Shown: positions 18,307 to 27,512, numbered from the stretch's first letter. The stretch: 64,000 bases of DNA from an uncultured Hyphomonas sp. (GCF_963675305.1 NZ_OY776147.1:2418001-2482000), one strand, 5' to 3'. A program made the numbers and translations. The notes: generated from the sequence alone by a model not told the origin.

Positions 18307-19074
18307 ATGAGCCTGTTCGACCTTTCCGGCAAAGTTGCCGTCATCACCGGATCTTCCCGCGGCATCGGCAAGGCCATCGCCGAAGCCATGGCAGATGCCG
18401 GCGCCAAAGTGACCATCTCGTCCCGCAAGCCCGGCCCGTGCCAGGAAGTGGCCGATGCAATCAACGCCAAGCATGGCGAGGGCACGGCCATCGCTGTCCC
18501 GGCCAACATCTCTTCCAAGGAAGACCTGCAGGCCATGGTGGACGCCACCAACAAGGCGTTCGGCAAGATCGACATCTGCGTCTGCAATGCTGCCTCGAAC
18601 CCATATTACGGCCCGATGAGCGGCATCGAGGACGACGCCTTCGCCAAGATCCTGCAAAACAACATCATCTCCAACAACTGGCTGATCCAGATGTGCGTGC
18701 CGCAGATGCGCGAGCGCAAGGACGGCGCCGTGATCATCGTCTCGTCGATTGGCGGCCTGCGCGGCTCACCGGTGATCGGGGCCTACAACATCTCCAAAGC
18801 GGCAGACTTCCAGCTGGCCCGCAACCTCGCCACCGAACTGGGCGTCGACAATATCCGCGTGAACTGTATCGCACCGGGCCTGATCAAGACCGACTTTGCC
18901 AAGGCGCTGTGGGACAATCCAGACACGCTGAAGCGCAGCCTGGCCGGCACACCGCTGAAGCGGATCGGTGAACCGGAAGAGATTGCTGGCGCCGCCGTCT
19001 ATCTCGCCTCGAAAGCCGGGGCCTATATGACCGGGCAGATGATGGTGGTCGATGGCGGGGCGACGTCTACCTGA
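18307..19074 (+). CDS. Short-chain dehydrogenase/reductase
   Basis: A 255-residue classical SDR. The cofactor motif is TGSSRGIGK near the N-terminus and the catalytic set is Ser (IVSSIGG), then YNISK (Tyr and Lys). The end MTGQMMVVDGGAT is typical. The start is preceded by GGGAG. It opens a tightly coupled four-gene run: its stop overlaps the next start by one base. The substrate is not known; the downstream thioesterase may hint at acyl-CoA chemistry. Confidence 0.92.
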   Translation: MSLFDLSGKVAVITGSSRGIGKAIAEAMADAGAKVTISSRKPGPCQEVADAINAKHGEGTAIAVPANISSKEDLQAMVDATNKAFGKIDICVCNAASNPYYGPMSGIEDDAFAKILQNNIISNNWLIQMCVPQMRERKDGAVIIVSSIGGLRGSPVIGAYNISKAADFQLARNLATELGVDNIRVNCIAPGLIKTDFAKALWDNPDTLKRSLAGTPLKRIGEPEEIAGAAVYLASKAGAYMTGQMMVVDGGATST

Positions 19075-19445
19075 TGCATCTGATCGACACACCGGAAAAC
19101 ACCCCGGCAGACGAAATCACCTTTGACGACTTCCGCAAGGTCGATATCCGCATCGGCACCGTGCTGGAGGCTGCGCCACTGGAAGGTGCGCGCAAGCCTG
19201 CCATTCGTATGCAGATCGATTTCGGCTCGGGTGTCGGCGTGAAGAAAAGCTCCGCCCAGGTCACGGTGCATTATTCGCCGGACGAACTGGTCGGCAAACA
19301 GGTCGCCGCGGTGGTCAACTTCCCGCCGCGCCAGATCGGCAAATTCATGTCCGAAGTGCTGACGCTCGGTTTTGCCGACACCGACGGCGCCATCGTCATG
19401 TTCTCGCCTGACAAACCCGTCCCCAATGGAGCACGCCTCGCATGA
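19074..19445 (+). CDS. csaA: CsaA-like tRNA-binding domain protein
   Basis: A 123-residue stand-alone OB-fold tRNA-binding protein. It shows the CsaA pattern: FDDFRKVDIRIGTV at the N-terminus, KSSAQVTVHY in the middle, and PRQIGKFMSEVLTLGF towards the C-terminus. CsaA proteins are homodimers that bind tRNA and have been described as export-related chaperones; the physiological role is not firm. Its start overlaps the SDR stop by one base and its stop overlaps the thioesterase start as ATGA. Confidence 0.9.
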   Translation: MHLIDTPENTPADEITFDDFRKVDIRIGTVLEAAPLEGARKPAIRMQIDFGSGVGVKKSSAQVTVHYSPDELVGKQVAAVVNFPPRQIGKFMSEVLTLGFADTDGAIVMFSPDKPVPNGARLA

Positions 19446-19942
19446 GCCGGACAGAGCTTTCGAAGCAACAGCAAGCCTTTTTCGACCGGCTGAAGAGCGG
19501 CGAATGGGAACTGCCCCCGGGCATCCGCAATCTCGGCATCCGCCCGGACCTGTGGCTGAAAGAGGTCAGCTATGGCCGCACGCTGTATGAGTGGCCGAAC
19601 GAGGGCGACCGGGACATCAATGATGGCCGCGTCTTCGGCGGCTGGGTCGCGGGCCTTTCCGATCATATCGTCTCCATGACCATGGCCAGCGCGCTGGAAG
19701 ACGGCGAATGGTTCACCACGATGGAACTGCAGACGCGTATCCTGCGCCCCGTGCCGCATGGCATCATCACGATCGAAGGCCGCCTCGTCAGCCGCGGCCG
19801 GACGACCGGTCTCGTCGAAGCCGACTGGCGCGACGAAAAAGGCCGCCACCTTGCCCGCATCACGGCTGCAAAGGCCATCCGTGAAATGACGGAACTCCGC
19901 CCGGATGTGGCCTCCCAGCTAGGGAAGCAACAGGTACAATGA
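19442..19942 (+). CDS. PaaI-type hot-dog thioesterase
   Basis: A 166-residue hot-dog domain protein with the thioesterase-like segment GGWVAGLSDHIVSMTMASALEDGEWFTT and a following beta-rich part (TRILRPVPHGIITIEGRLVSRGRTTGLVEAD cut into known strands). The usual HGG of PaaI is FGG here, with Asp in the helix that normally carries the catalytic acid. It probably hydrolyses an acyl-CoA thioester. It overlaps both neighbours as ATGA, so it is translationally coupled. Confidence 0.75.
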   Translation: MSRTELSKQQQAFFDRLKSGEWELPPGIRNLGIRPDLWLKEVSYGRTLYEWPNEGDRDINDGRVFGGWVAGLSDHIVSMTMASALEDGEWFTTMELQTRILRPVPHGIITIEGRLVSRGRTTGLVEADWRDEKGRHLARITAAKAIREMTELRPDVASQLGKQQVQ

Positions 19943-20412
19943 ATAACCTGCTCAGGGCGGTCCCCTTAATCATATTCACCGGATTGGCAGCACCAGCAGC
20001 TTTGGCTTGCTCCTGTGAACGATGCGATGAAACGATGTCCTTTATCGAAGACCCAGAGATTGACGCCGTGTTCGTAGGAGAACTCGTCTCGATCACAAAA
20101 CCTGATGTAAAAAATGGAGAACCGGAGTGGCATCAAGCAGATGCTCTTTACCGCTTCAAAGTCATTCGCCCAATGAAGGGTAAAACAAGCAAGTATATCG
20201 AAGTGCGCACGCCTGAAAGCGGACCGTCTTGCGGTGCTGCCTTCTCGTTCTACTCACCAAGCGCCGTGACGGCGTACAGCGATAGCAATGGGACACTGCG
20301 CACCGACTCCTGCACGCAATCATGCTGGGATGTCGCAAAGAACCGGGCCCTCATAACAGAAAATACGATTCAAACCTGGAGCCCGCCGGATCTTTCGAAC
20401 AAGGACGACTAA
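19939..20412 (+). CDS. Secreted Cys-rich protein, AT-richer than neighbours
   Basis: A 157-residue protein with a signal peptide ending at the ALACSC motif, so Cys is the first or second mature residue. The pattern CSCERC, then DAVFVGELVSI, RFKVIRPMKGK, and SGPSCGAAF resembles the TIMP/netrin-like domain found in secreted bacterial proteins; this is a weak, by-eye match. Further Cys pairs (DSCTQSC) suggest disulfides. Base composition is visibly lower in GC than the rest of the run, and AAA, ATA and AAT codons are common, which suggests recent acquisition. It overlaps the thioesterase stop (ATGA) and converges on queA with a 4-base overlap. Confidence 0.7.
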   Translation: MNNLLRAVPLIIFTGLAAPAALACSCERCDETMSFIEDPEIDAVFVGELVSITKPDVKNGEPEWHQADALYRFKVIRPMKGKTSKYIEVRTPESGPSCGAAFSFYSPSAVTAYSDSNGTLRTDSCTQSCWDVAKNRALITENTIQTWSPPDLSNKDD

Positions 20413-21464
20413 GGCAGAAGCAGGCAGGCGTCGCCGTAGGAATAAAAGCGGTACTCGTTCGCGATGGCATGAGCGTAGGCCGCACGCATAACCTCCGTGC
20501 CCATCAGGGCCGAGACGAGCATGAACAGGCTGGAGCCTGGCAGGTGAAAGTTCGTCACCAGGGCATCCGTGCCCCGCACCGCATCGCCCGGCTTCAGGAA
20601 GATGTCCGTCGGGCCGGTGGCCGGGTGAAGGGTTCCGTCCGTATCCACACAGCTCTCCAGTGTCCGCATGGCGGTGGTGCCGACCGGCACGACGCGTTGG
20701 CCGGACGCACGCGCCGCATTCAGACGGGCGGCCGTTTCCGGCGTCAGGCGGCGCCATTCCTGATGCAGCCGGTTCTCTTCCAGCTGCTTCTCTTCAAGTG
20801 GCTTGAACGTGCCGAGGCCGACATGCAGGCGCACCGTCTCGCGCACGAGGCCCGCTGCATCGCACTCTGACAGGAGGCGCGGCGTGAAGTGCAAACCAGC
20901 TGTCGGCGCCGCGACCGAGGCCGCATCTTCGCCTGCAAATTCAGTCTGGTAGGTCTCGCGGTCTTTCGCGTCGGCCGGACGGCGGCGGGCGATATAGGGC
21001 GGCAGCGGCATGGCGCCGTGCCGGTCGAGCGCCGCCGTCAGCGCCTCGCCCGAAAGGGAGAAGCGGAGCCCGATCTCGCCGCCCTCATGATGGCCGGTGA
21101 TGTCCGCCGTGAAGCCTTCCGCAAAGACGATCGTATCACCATCCTTCAGCCGCCTGCCCGGCCGGGCCAGCGCGCGCCAGTTGGCGGCGTCGATCCGCTC
21201 GGTGAGGTTCACATCGCAGGCAACATCCTGCCCGATCTCATCCCGCGCCGGACGCACGCCCTTCAGGGCGGCGGGCAACACCCGCGTATCGTTGAAGACC
21301 AGCACATCGCCTGCATTCAGATAGCGCGGCAAATCCCGCACGCCGGCATCTTCCAGCCGCCCGTCCCCGTGCACGACCAGCAGGCGCGCGGAATCCTGCG
21401 GCTCTGCCGGTCGCAGCGCGATCAGGCGTTCGGGCAGGTCAAACTGAAATTGGCTCAGATCCAT
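20409..21464 (-). CDS. queA: S-adenosylmethionine:tRNA ribosyltransferase-isomerase
   Basis: A 351-residue enzyme that transfers and isomerises the ribosyl part of SAM to 7-aminomethyl-7-deazaguanine in tRNA, making epoxyqueuosine. Family segments are FDLPERLIALRPAEPQDSARLL, VFNDTRVLPA, AAPTAGLHFT, and LVTNFHLPGSSLFMLVSAL. Length is normal. It follows the cyclophilin gene and its stop overlaps the convergent secreted-protein gene. Confidence 0.97.
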   Translation of the reverse strand: MDLSQFQFDLPERLIALRPAEPQDSARLLVVHGDGRLEDAGVRDLPRYLNAGDVLVFNDTRVLPAALKGVRPARDEIGQDVACDVNLTERIDAANWRALARPGRRLKDGDTIVFAEGFTADITGHHEGGEIGLRFSLSGEALTAALDRHGAMPLPPYIARRRPADAKDRETYQTEFAGEDAASVAAPTAGLHFTPRLLSECDAAGLVRETVRLHVGLGTFKPLEEKQLEENRLHQEWRRLTPETAARLNAARASGQRVVPVGTTAMRTLESCVDTDGTLHPATGPTDIFLKPGDAVRGTDALVTNFHLPGSSLFMLVSALMGTEVMRAAYAHAIANEYRFYSYGDACLLLP

Positions 21465-21518
21465 GGGGCGCCCGTCTCGCAGAAAGCCGCGCGCCGCGCA
21501 ACAAGACCTGTGCAGGCC

Positions 21519-22421
21519 TTACTCGCCAACAACCGCAGGCACGGACGGCAGAGAGCAAACGTCAATGTCATCCTTGTCTGCCACGCTGGCCAGGAAAAGC
21601 GGTCCGTCGGTCCGCTCGACCCAGACTTCGGGACGCTCCCCTTCCGGCAGGTCGGCTGCGACCTTCGCCGATTTCAGGATATCCGGATTATCGACATGGC
21701 CATCCCGGGCGTCAGGGCCATGCTTGATGGCCATGACCACATCCTCGCCCGACACAACCCGGCCCCAGGCCGTGTATTTGCGGTCCAGGTGTTCTGCCTG
21801 GCCGCGCATCAGGAAGAATTGCGAATTGGCCGAATTCGGATCATCGGTCCGGGCGGTGGAGACCATGCCCTTGCAGTGCGGGATATAGCTTTCGACCATG
21901 CCGTCGACCGACATTTCCGCAAAGAAGCTCGCCTGGGTCCCGATCGGGAAGCCCTTGATATAGCCGAACTTCGCCGTGTCTTCCGGACCAATCGTGGCCT
22001 CCAGCGGCATCGTTGCCGGGTCGCGCCGGAACGTGAATTCGCCTTCAATATCTGGCAGACCGGAGTCGCGGCCCTTGAGCGCAAAAATATCACCGCCCTG
22101 CGCCATGAAATCGTCGATCACGCGGTGAAATCCGGTGCCGTCATAGTCGCCGGACCGGATGATGGTGGAAAACTGCTTGTAGTGTTTCGGCGCGACCTCC
22201 GGGAACGCTTCGATCAGGACGCGGCCTTTGGTCGTGTCGAAGATGAAGAGGTTCTCCGGATCGACCGGGCGCCAATTGTCCGGATCCGCCTTGGCCTGTG
22301 CCAACGTCATTTCAGCCGCAGGCGCCGCTTCTGCAGTGTCTTCAGCGGTTGCTGCAAAGGACAGGGCCAGCGCGGAGGCCGCGAGGGCCAGGGACGCAAA
22401 TTTCAGGGGGGCCAGGGTCAT
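21519..22421 (-). CDS. Secreted cyclophilin-type peptidylprolyl isomerase
   Basis: About 300 residues. The start at 22421 (MTLAPLKFASLAL) is preferred because it opens a signal peptide ending near ATA-ED; Met codons at 22439 and 22487 are alternatives. The cyclophilin core is clear: KGRVLIEAFPEVAPKH, FHRVIDDFMAQGGD, and NSQFFLM, containing the catalytic Arg and the proline-pocket residues. It acts as a folding catalyst in the periplasm. It is longer than a minimal cyclophilin because of an N-terminal extension and a C-terminal tail. It lies between coaD and queA in a collinear run. Confidence 0.92.
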   Translation of the reverse strand: MTLAPLKFASLALAASALALSFAATAEDTAEAAPAAEMTLAQAKADPDNWRPVDPENLFIFDTTKGRVLIEAFPEVAPKHYKQFSTIIRSGDYDGTGFHRVIDDFMAQGGDIFALKGRDSGLPDIEGEFTFRRDPATMPLEATIGPEDTAKFGYIKGFPIGTQASFFAEMSVDGMVESYIPHCKGMVSTARTDDPNSANSQFFLMRGQAEHLDRKYTAWGRVVSGEDVVMAIKHGPDARDGHVDNPDILKSAKVAADLPEGERPEVWVERTDGPLFLASVADKDDIDVCSLPSVPAVVGE

Positions 22422-22533
22422 GGTACGCAACGTCTCCATCCGGGCGCACGAACAGCGCCATGTGTTGCCCGTAATGTCAGGCATCACCTGTCAGGTTTCA
22501 ACGGTTTGAGACAGTTTATCCGTCGCGCAGGGA

Positions 22534-23031
22534 TTACTTCCCGTACTTTTCCATCAGGGCGCGCTTCACATCCGGTGTCAGGAAGGGCGTGATGTCGCCG
22601 CCGAGGCTGGCGATTTCCTTCACGAGACGCGATGCCACAGCCTGATGGCGCACATCGGCCATGAGGAAGACCGTCTCGATGTCCGGATTGAGCTGCTCGT
22701 TCATCGCGGTCATCTGGAATTCGTATTCGAAGTCCTGAACCGCCCGCAGGCCGCGCACAATGATCTGCGCGCCGCAGGCTTCGGCGAATTTCATGAGCAG
22801 ACCGTGCATCGGCATGACCTTGATGTCCGCCAGGCCCGGCCCGTTCAGTTTCTCACATTCAGAGCGCACCATTTCGACGCGTTCTTCCAGCGAAAACAAG
22901 GGCTTCTTGGCTTCATTGATCGCCACACCAATGATGAGCGTGTCGACCAGTTTGCGTGCCCGGCCAATGATGTCGATATGGCCAATGGTCGGGGGGTCGA
23001 ATGTTCCCGGATACAATCCTACGCGGTGCAT
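22534..23031 (-). CDS. coaD: Phosphopantetheine adenylyltransferase
   Basis: A 165-residue nucleotidyltransferase of coenzyme A biosynthesis, joining 4'-phosphopantetheine and ATP to dephospho-CoA. Motifs are GTFDPPTIGHIDII (TxGH), RGLRAVQDFEYEFQM, and the C-terminal ASLGGDI segment. It begins 41 bases after gyrA ends. Confidence 0.97.
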   Translation of the reverse strand: MHRVGLYPGTFDPPTIGHIDIIGRARKLVDTLIIGVAINEAKKPLFSLEERVEMVRSECEKLNGPGLADIKVMPMHGLLMKFAEACGAQIIVRGLRAVQDFEYEFQMTAMNEQLNPDIETVFLMADVRHQAVASRLVKEIASLGGDITPFLTPDVKRALMEKYGK

Positions 23032-23072
23032 GGCGGCCCTCCCCGGCCCTGTTACTCGTACAACAGCGGCGC

Positions 23073-25865
23073 CTACTCAGCGCCGCCGCCCTCCTCAATA
23101 ACGTTTTCAGCGTCTTCCACAAGGCGAGCGACCGAAACAACCCGCTCACCTTCCGCCGTACGGAGCACCCAGACACCGCCCGTAGACCGGCCGGCAATGC
23201 GGATCTGATCCACCGGGGTGCGGATCAGCTGGCCGCCATCGGTGACAAGCATGACCTGGTCACCATCATCGACCGGGAAGGACTGGGCCACTTTCTTGAC
23301 CGGACCCTTCTTCTTGTCGCGGCCCCAGATGTTCTGCGCGACAAGGCCTTTGCCGCCCCGGCCGGTGACGCGGTAGTCGTAAGCCGAGGAGCGCTTGCCC
23401 ATGCCGTCATCGGCAATGGTCAGGACGAACTCCTCTGCCGCGCCAAGTTCGGCGAGGCGGTCGGTGGAGAGGGAGGCCTCTTCGGTGGTCTCGTCGTCAT
23501 CGTCGGACACCTCTTCTTCCTCACCCGTTGCCGCACGGCGCATCGCCGCTGCGTGCTTGAGATAGGCGCGTGCCTCTTCCGAGGTGACGTCCACATGGCG
23601 CAGGATGCCCATGGAGATGACTTCATCGCCATCTGCCAGGCGGATGCCGCGGACACCGGTGGAGTTGCGGCCCGCAAAGACCCGCACGTCCGTAACCTGG
23701 AAACGGATACACTGGCCGAGCGCCGTGGTCAGCAGGATGTCATCCTTCTCGGAACAGATCTTCACGCTGACAATGCCGTCATCGGCATCTTCTTCCAGCT
23801 TCATCGCGATCTTGCCGTTGCGGTTGACGCGGATGAACTCTGACAGCTTGTTCCGGCGGACATTGCCCGTCTTGGTTGCAAACATGACGTCCAGCTCATT
23901 GCGGGACTCTTCATCGTCCGGCAGCGGCATGACGCTCTCGATCCGCTCGTCGGCAGCCAGCGGGAAGATGTTGACCAGCGCCTTGCCGCGCGAGGTCGGC
24001 CCGCCCACCGGCAGGCGCCACACCTTCTCCTTGTAGACCATGCCGGCCGACGAGAAGAACAGCATCTCCGTATGCGTCGTGGCCGAGAAGAGCTGGACGA
24101 CGAAATCGTCCTCCTTCATCGACACGCCGGAACGGCCTTTGCCGCCGCGATGCTGGGTCCGGTAGGTCGAGAGCGGCGTCCGCTTGACGTAGCCGCCGTG
24201 CGTAACCGTGACGACCATGTCTTCGACCTCGATGAGGTCCTCGTCTTCCATGTCGATGCCGCCGGCGGTGAATTCCGAACGGCGCGGTACGGCGAACTTC
24301 TCTTTCACTTCCGCCAGCTCCGCCTTGATGATGTCGCGGATGCGCGGACGGGAGCGGAGAATGTCGAGATAGTCGGCGATCTTTTCCGACAGGCCCTTGG
24401 CTTCATTGCCGATCTCATCCCGGCCAAGACCGGTGAGGCGCGACAGTTGCAGCGCGAGAATGGCGCGGGCCTGCTCATCCGACAGGTAGATCGTATCGCC
24501 CTCGCCCTTGCGGGTGCGGCGGTCTGCGATCAGGTCCAGCAGCGGCCCCATATCCATGACCGGCCAGGCCTTTGCGAGCAGCTGTTCGCGGGCCGTGTTC
24601 GGGTCAGGCGAGTGGCGGATGATGCGAATGACTTCGTCGATATTGGCGACGGCCATGGCAAGGCCGACAAGGACGTGGGCGCGGTCACGCGCCTTGTTCA
24701 GGTCATGCTTGGTGCGGCGGACAACGACTTCCTGACGGAAGGCAACGAAGCAATCGAGCACCTTGCGCAAATTCATCAGTTCCGGCCGGCCGCCATTCAG
24801 CGCCAGCATGTTCACCGGGAACGAGTTCTGCATCTGGCTGAAACGGTAAAGCTGGTTCAGCACGACGTCGGCGCTGGCGTCCTTCTTCACCTCGATCACG
24901 ACGCGGATACCGTGCCGGTCGGATTCGTCACGCAGGTCGGCAATCCCCTCGATCCGCTTCTCGCGCACGAGTTCGGCAATCTTGGTGATCATCGCGGCCT
25001 TGTTCACCTGATAGGGAATTTCGGTGACGATAATGGCCTGGCGTCCATTACGGGCTTCTTCGATATCGGTCTTGGCCCGGACGATCACGCTGCCGCGCCC
25101 CGTCAGCAGGGCCTTGCGAGACCCGGACATGCCCATGATGAGGCCGCCGGTCGGGAAATCCGGACCGGGGACGATTTCACACAGCGCATCGTCATCGATT
25201 TCGGGGTCGTCGATCACAGCAATCGTCGCATCGACCACTTCACCCAGATTGTGCGGCGGGATGTTCGTCGCCATGCCGACCGCGATGCCACCGCCGCCAT
25301 TGACCAGAAGGTTCGGGAACTGGGCCGGGAGCACAATGGGCTCCTGCTGGGACCCGTCATAGGTGTCCTGGAAGTCGACCGTATCCTTCTCGATGTCGGC
25401 CAGCAGGTGCGTCGCCGCCTTCATCATCCGGGATTCTGTGTAACGCATGGCGGCCGGCGGATCGTTGTCGATCGAGCCGAAATTGCCCTGGCCGTCGACC
25501 AGCGGCAGCCCCATCGAGAAGGGCTGCGCCATCCGCACGAGCGCGTCATAGATCGCGCTGTCGCCATGGGGGTGGTAGTTACCCATCACGGCGCCGACGA
25601 TGTTGGCGGATTTCTTGTAGGCCTTGTCCGGCGTGTTCCCGTTCACCTGCATCGCATACAGGATGCGCCGGTGGACCGGCTTCAGCCCGTCGCGCACGTC
25701 CGGCAGCGCCCGGCTGACGATGACGCTCATCGCATAGTCGAGATAGGAGCTTCTCAGCTCCGATTCGATGGAAATGGGCTCAATCCCGTCCGGCAGGCCG
25801 GCACTGCCCCCACCGCCATTTTCGGGGGTTTCCGGATCTTCCGGAGGGGTTGTCTCGTCACTCAT
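23073..25865 (-). CDS. gyrA: DNA gyrase subunit A
   Basis: A 930-residue type II topoisomerase subunit. The active-site Tyr is in AAMRYTE. The quinolone-determining region reads HPHGDSAIYDALVRMAQPFS, with Ser and Asp at the positions equivalent to E. coli 83 and 87, so no known resistance change is seen there. The C-terminal beta-pinwheel carries GRGGKG-type repeats. A highly acidic, probably disordered insert (GEEEEVSDDDDETTEE) interrupts the C-terminal domain at about residues 780-800. It lies downstream of the OXA-type beta-lactamase gene. Confidence 0.98.
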   Translation of the reverse strand: MSDETTPPEDPETPENGGGGSAGLPDGIEPISIESELRSSYLDYAMSVIVSRALPDVRDGLKPVHRRILYAMQVNGNTPDKAYKKSANIVGAVMGNYHPHGDSAIYDALVRMAQPFSMGLPLVDGQGNFGSIDNDPPAAMRYTESRMMKAATHLLADIEKDTVDFQDTYDGSQQEPIVLPAQFPNLLVNGGGGIAVGMATNIPPHNLGEVVDATIAVIDDPEIDDDALCEIVPGPDFPTGGLIMGMSGSRKALLTGRGSVIVRAKTDIEEARNGRQAIIVTEIPYQVNKAAMITKIAELVREKRIEGIADLRDESDRHGIRVVIEVKKDASADVVLNQLYRFSQMQNSFPVNMLALNGGRPELMNLRKVLDCFVAFRQEVVVRRTKHDLNKARDRAHVLVGLAMAVANIDEVIRIIRHSPDPNTAREQLLAKAWPVMDMGPLLDLIADRRTRKGEGDTIYLSDEQARAILALQLSRLTGLGRDEIGNEAKGLSEKIADYLDILRSRPRIRDIIKAELAEVKEKFAVPRRSEFTAGGIDMEDEDLIEVEDMVVTVTHGGYVKRTPLSTYRTQHRGGKGRSGVSMKEDDFVVQLFSATTHTEMLFFSSAGMVYKEKVWRLPVGGPTSRGKALVNIFPLAADERIESVMPLPDDEESRNELDVMFATKTGNVRRNKLSEFIRVNRNGKIAMKLEEDADDGIVSVKICSEKDDILLTTALGQCIRFQVTDVRVFAGRNSTGVRGIRLADGDEVISMGILRHVDVTSEEARAYLKHAAAMRRAATGEEEEVSDDDDETTEEASLSTDRLAELGAAEEFVLTIADDGMGKRSSAYDYRVTGRGGKGLVAQNIWGRDKKKGPVKKVAQSFPVDDGDQVMLVTDGGQLIRTPVDQIRIAGRSTGGVWVLRTAEGERVVSVARLVEDAENVIEEGGGAE

Positions 25866-26013
25866 GAGAAACTCTTGTCAGCTGCAGAGGGCGCGCGGGA
25901 ATCGCGCTTCAAAATCTTACCGTTTTGTCTAGCATTTCGGGGCGCCAAAACAAACCTGAAAGCCCCGAAAATTGCAGTGATTCCGGGGTAAAAAAACGGT
26001 TTTACAACAAGGC

Positions 26014-26853
26014 TCAGGGCGCGGGCAGCGCCCCGATATCCACAAGCGCCTGCCGCACAGCCGCCGGACGCTTCGGAATGTCCGTTTCCGGGGTCTCGAT
26101 ATCCATGTCGAAGGCGAACACATAGGTGCCCGGCGCGGCCCCGCTGCCCTGCTCCAGCCAGCCGACATACCAGCCGATGTCCTGCGCTTCATCGCTGCTG
26201 TACCAGCCGGTTTTGGCGTAAAGGCGCCAATCTTCGCCCTCGTCCGCCAGCATGACCGGCAGGACAAGGCGGTAGGTGCGCGCCGACAGCGGCAGCTTCC
26301 GCTGCACCAGCCGCGTCAGGAAGCCCACCTGCTCGCGCGCCGAGATGCGGAGCGGGCCGCGTAGCCAATAGGTCGTCAAGTCCTCAGGCGCGCCTGTGTC
26401 GGCGTTTCCGTAGCCGAATGCTTCCAGCCAGCCATGCAGGGCCTCGCTGCCGATGCGCGGCGTGATCGTCTGGTAGATCCAGACGGTCGAATGCCGGAAA
26501 GCATCGGCCAGCGTCTGGCTCTCATTCCAGGCCGGCACGAACCGCGTCTGCCCGTCCCACTCGAACCATTCGTCCGGGCCGGAAACCGCTCCGGTCTCGA
26601 TGGCGATCAGCGTATGCGGGATCTTGGAGGTGGAGGCGGTGACGAAGCGCTGGTCCACCCGGTCACCGCCGCTGGACCAGGTCGCGCCATCTTCCAGCCG
26701 CACGATGAGCATCGCGGACCGCGACGGGTCCACGCCTGCTTTTTCGACAGAGGTTTCAATGCTGTGCGGTGCAGTACCAGACACCGGCATTGCGCACGCT
26801 GCAAGCAGAACGGCCGATACCGCCAGAAGTGGCCGGAGCAATGCCCTGACCAT
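26014..26853 (-). CDS. Class D (OXA-type) beta-lactamase
   Basis: A 279-residue serine beta-lactamase with a lipoprotein-type signal (VLLAAC). All class D landmarks are visible in order: STSK (Ser nucleophile and carbamylatable Lys), STVW (SxV), YGN, WLRGPLRIS, and KTGW. This set is characteristic of hydrolytically competent OXA-family enzymes rather than of BlaR-type sensors, and no sensor membrane domain is present. It lies 11 bases downstream of ssb and just upstream of gyrA, with no integron, IS or plasmid signs, so it appears intrinsic to the chromosome. Its substrate range cannot be predicted. Confidence 0.9.
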   Translation of the reverse strand: MVRALLRPLLAVSAVLLAACAMPVSGTAPHSIETSVEKAGVDPSRSAMLIVRLEDGATWSSGGDRVDQRFVTASTSKIPHTLIAIETGAVSGPDEWFEWDGQTRFVPAWNESQTLADAFRHSTVWIYQTITPRIGSEALHGWLEAFGYGNADTGAPEDLTTYWLRGPLRISAREQVGFLTRLVQRKLPLSARTYRLVLPVMLADEGEDWRLYAKTGWYSSDEAQDIGWYVGWLEQGSGAAPGTYVFAFDMDIETPETDIPKRPAAVRQALVDIGALPAP

Positions 26854-26864
26854 GCCAGGTCGCC

Positions 26865-27347
26865 TTAGAACGGGATCTCGTCGTCGAGATCGTGGCTGGC
26901 AAAGCTTTCCTGTGGGCCGCTCATCTGGCGGGCACCGCCGCCACCTTGCGAGTAACCGCCGAAATCCCCGCCGGCAGACCGGCCGCCGCCTTCACCGCGG
27001 CTGTCGAGCATGGTCAGCGTGGAATTGAAGCCGCGCAGCACAACTTCGGTCGTGTAGCGGTCCTGGCCATCCTTGTCCTGCCATTTGCGGGTCTCAAGCT
27101 GGCCTTCGATATACAGTTTCGAGCCTTTTTTCACGTAGTTCTGAACCACGCGGACAAGGCCTTCGCTGAACACGGCGATCCGGTGCCATTCGGTTTTTTC
27201 GCGGCGCTCGCCTGTGTTCTTGTCTTTCCAAGTTTCAGACGTCGCGAGCGAGAAGCTGGCCACCTGTCCGCCGTTCTGGAACTGGCGCACCTCAGGGTCC
27301 TGCCCGACATTTCCTACGAGGATGACCTTGTTTACCGATCCCGCCAT
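26865..27347 (-). CDS. ssb: Single-stranded DNA-binding protein
   Basis: A 160-residue OB-fold protein. The start MAGSVNKVILVGN at 27347 is the conserved one; the in-frame region upstream is leader. The acidic tip DDEIPF at the C-terminus is the protein-interaction tail, reached through a Gly/Gln-rich linker. It is divergent from uvrA, and the SOS box between them lies 151 bases upstream. Confidence 0.97.
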   Translation of the reverse strand: MAGSVNKVILVGNVGQDPEVRQFQNGGQVASFSLATSETWKDKNTGERREKTEWHRIAVFSEGLVRVVQNYVKKGSKLYIEGQLETRKWQDKDGQDRYTTEVVLRGFNSTLTMLDSRGEGGGRSAGGDFGGYSQGGGGARQMSGPQESFASHDLDDEIPF

Positions 27348-27497
27348 GGTTCCAACTCCGCTCCGATCTGATCCGTTTCGTCTTCGATTCGACCCTTGTA
27401 CCCCGACAGGGCTTCCTTGTCGCCTGCCAGGCAGCGTCCGAAGGCGCGCTGTCCACAAGAGATCGCTGCTGACACATTTTTGCAGCAGCCCACTAGT

Positions 27498-27512
27498 GTT
27501 CACACTTTGTTC
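27498..27512. promoter_or_regulatory. LexA (SOS) box, GTTC-N7-GTTC
   Basis: The sequence GTTCACACTTTGTTC is an exact match to the alphaproteobacterial LexA operator GTTCN7GTTC. It lies in the 262-base gap between divergent ssb (start 27347) and uvrA (start 27610), 98 bases upstream of uvrA. This predicts DNA-damage induction of uvrA, and possibly of ssb, as in related species. Only one full match was noticed in the region. Confidence 0.85.

Noticed and set aside
24072..25991. Long plus-strand open frame opposite gyrA
   Set aside because: High-GC codon shadow of gyrA; same for long frames opposite ileS, the M16 genes and the acyl-CoA dehydrogenase region.
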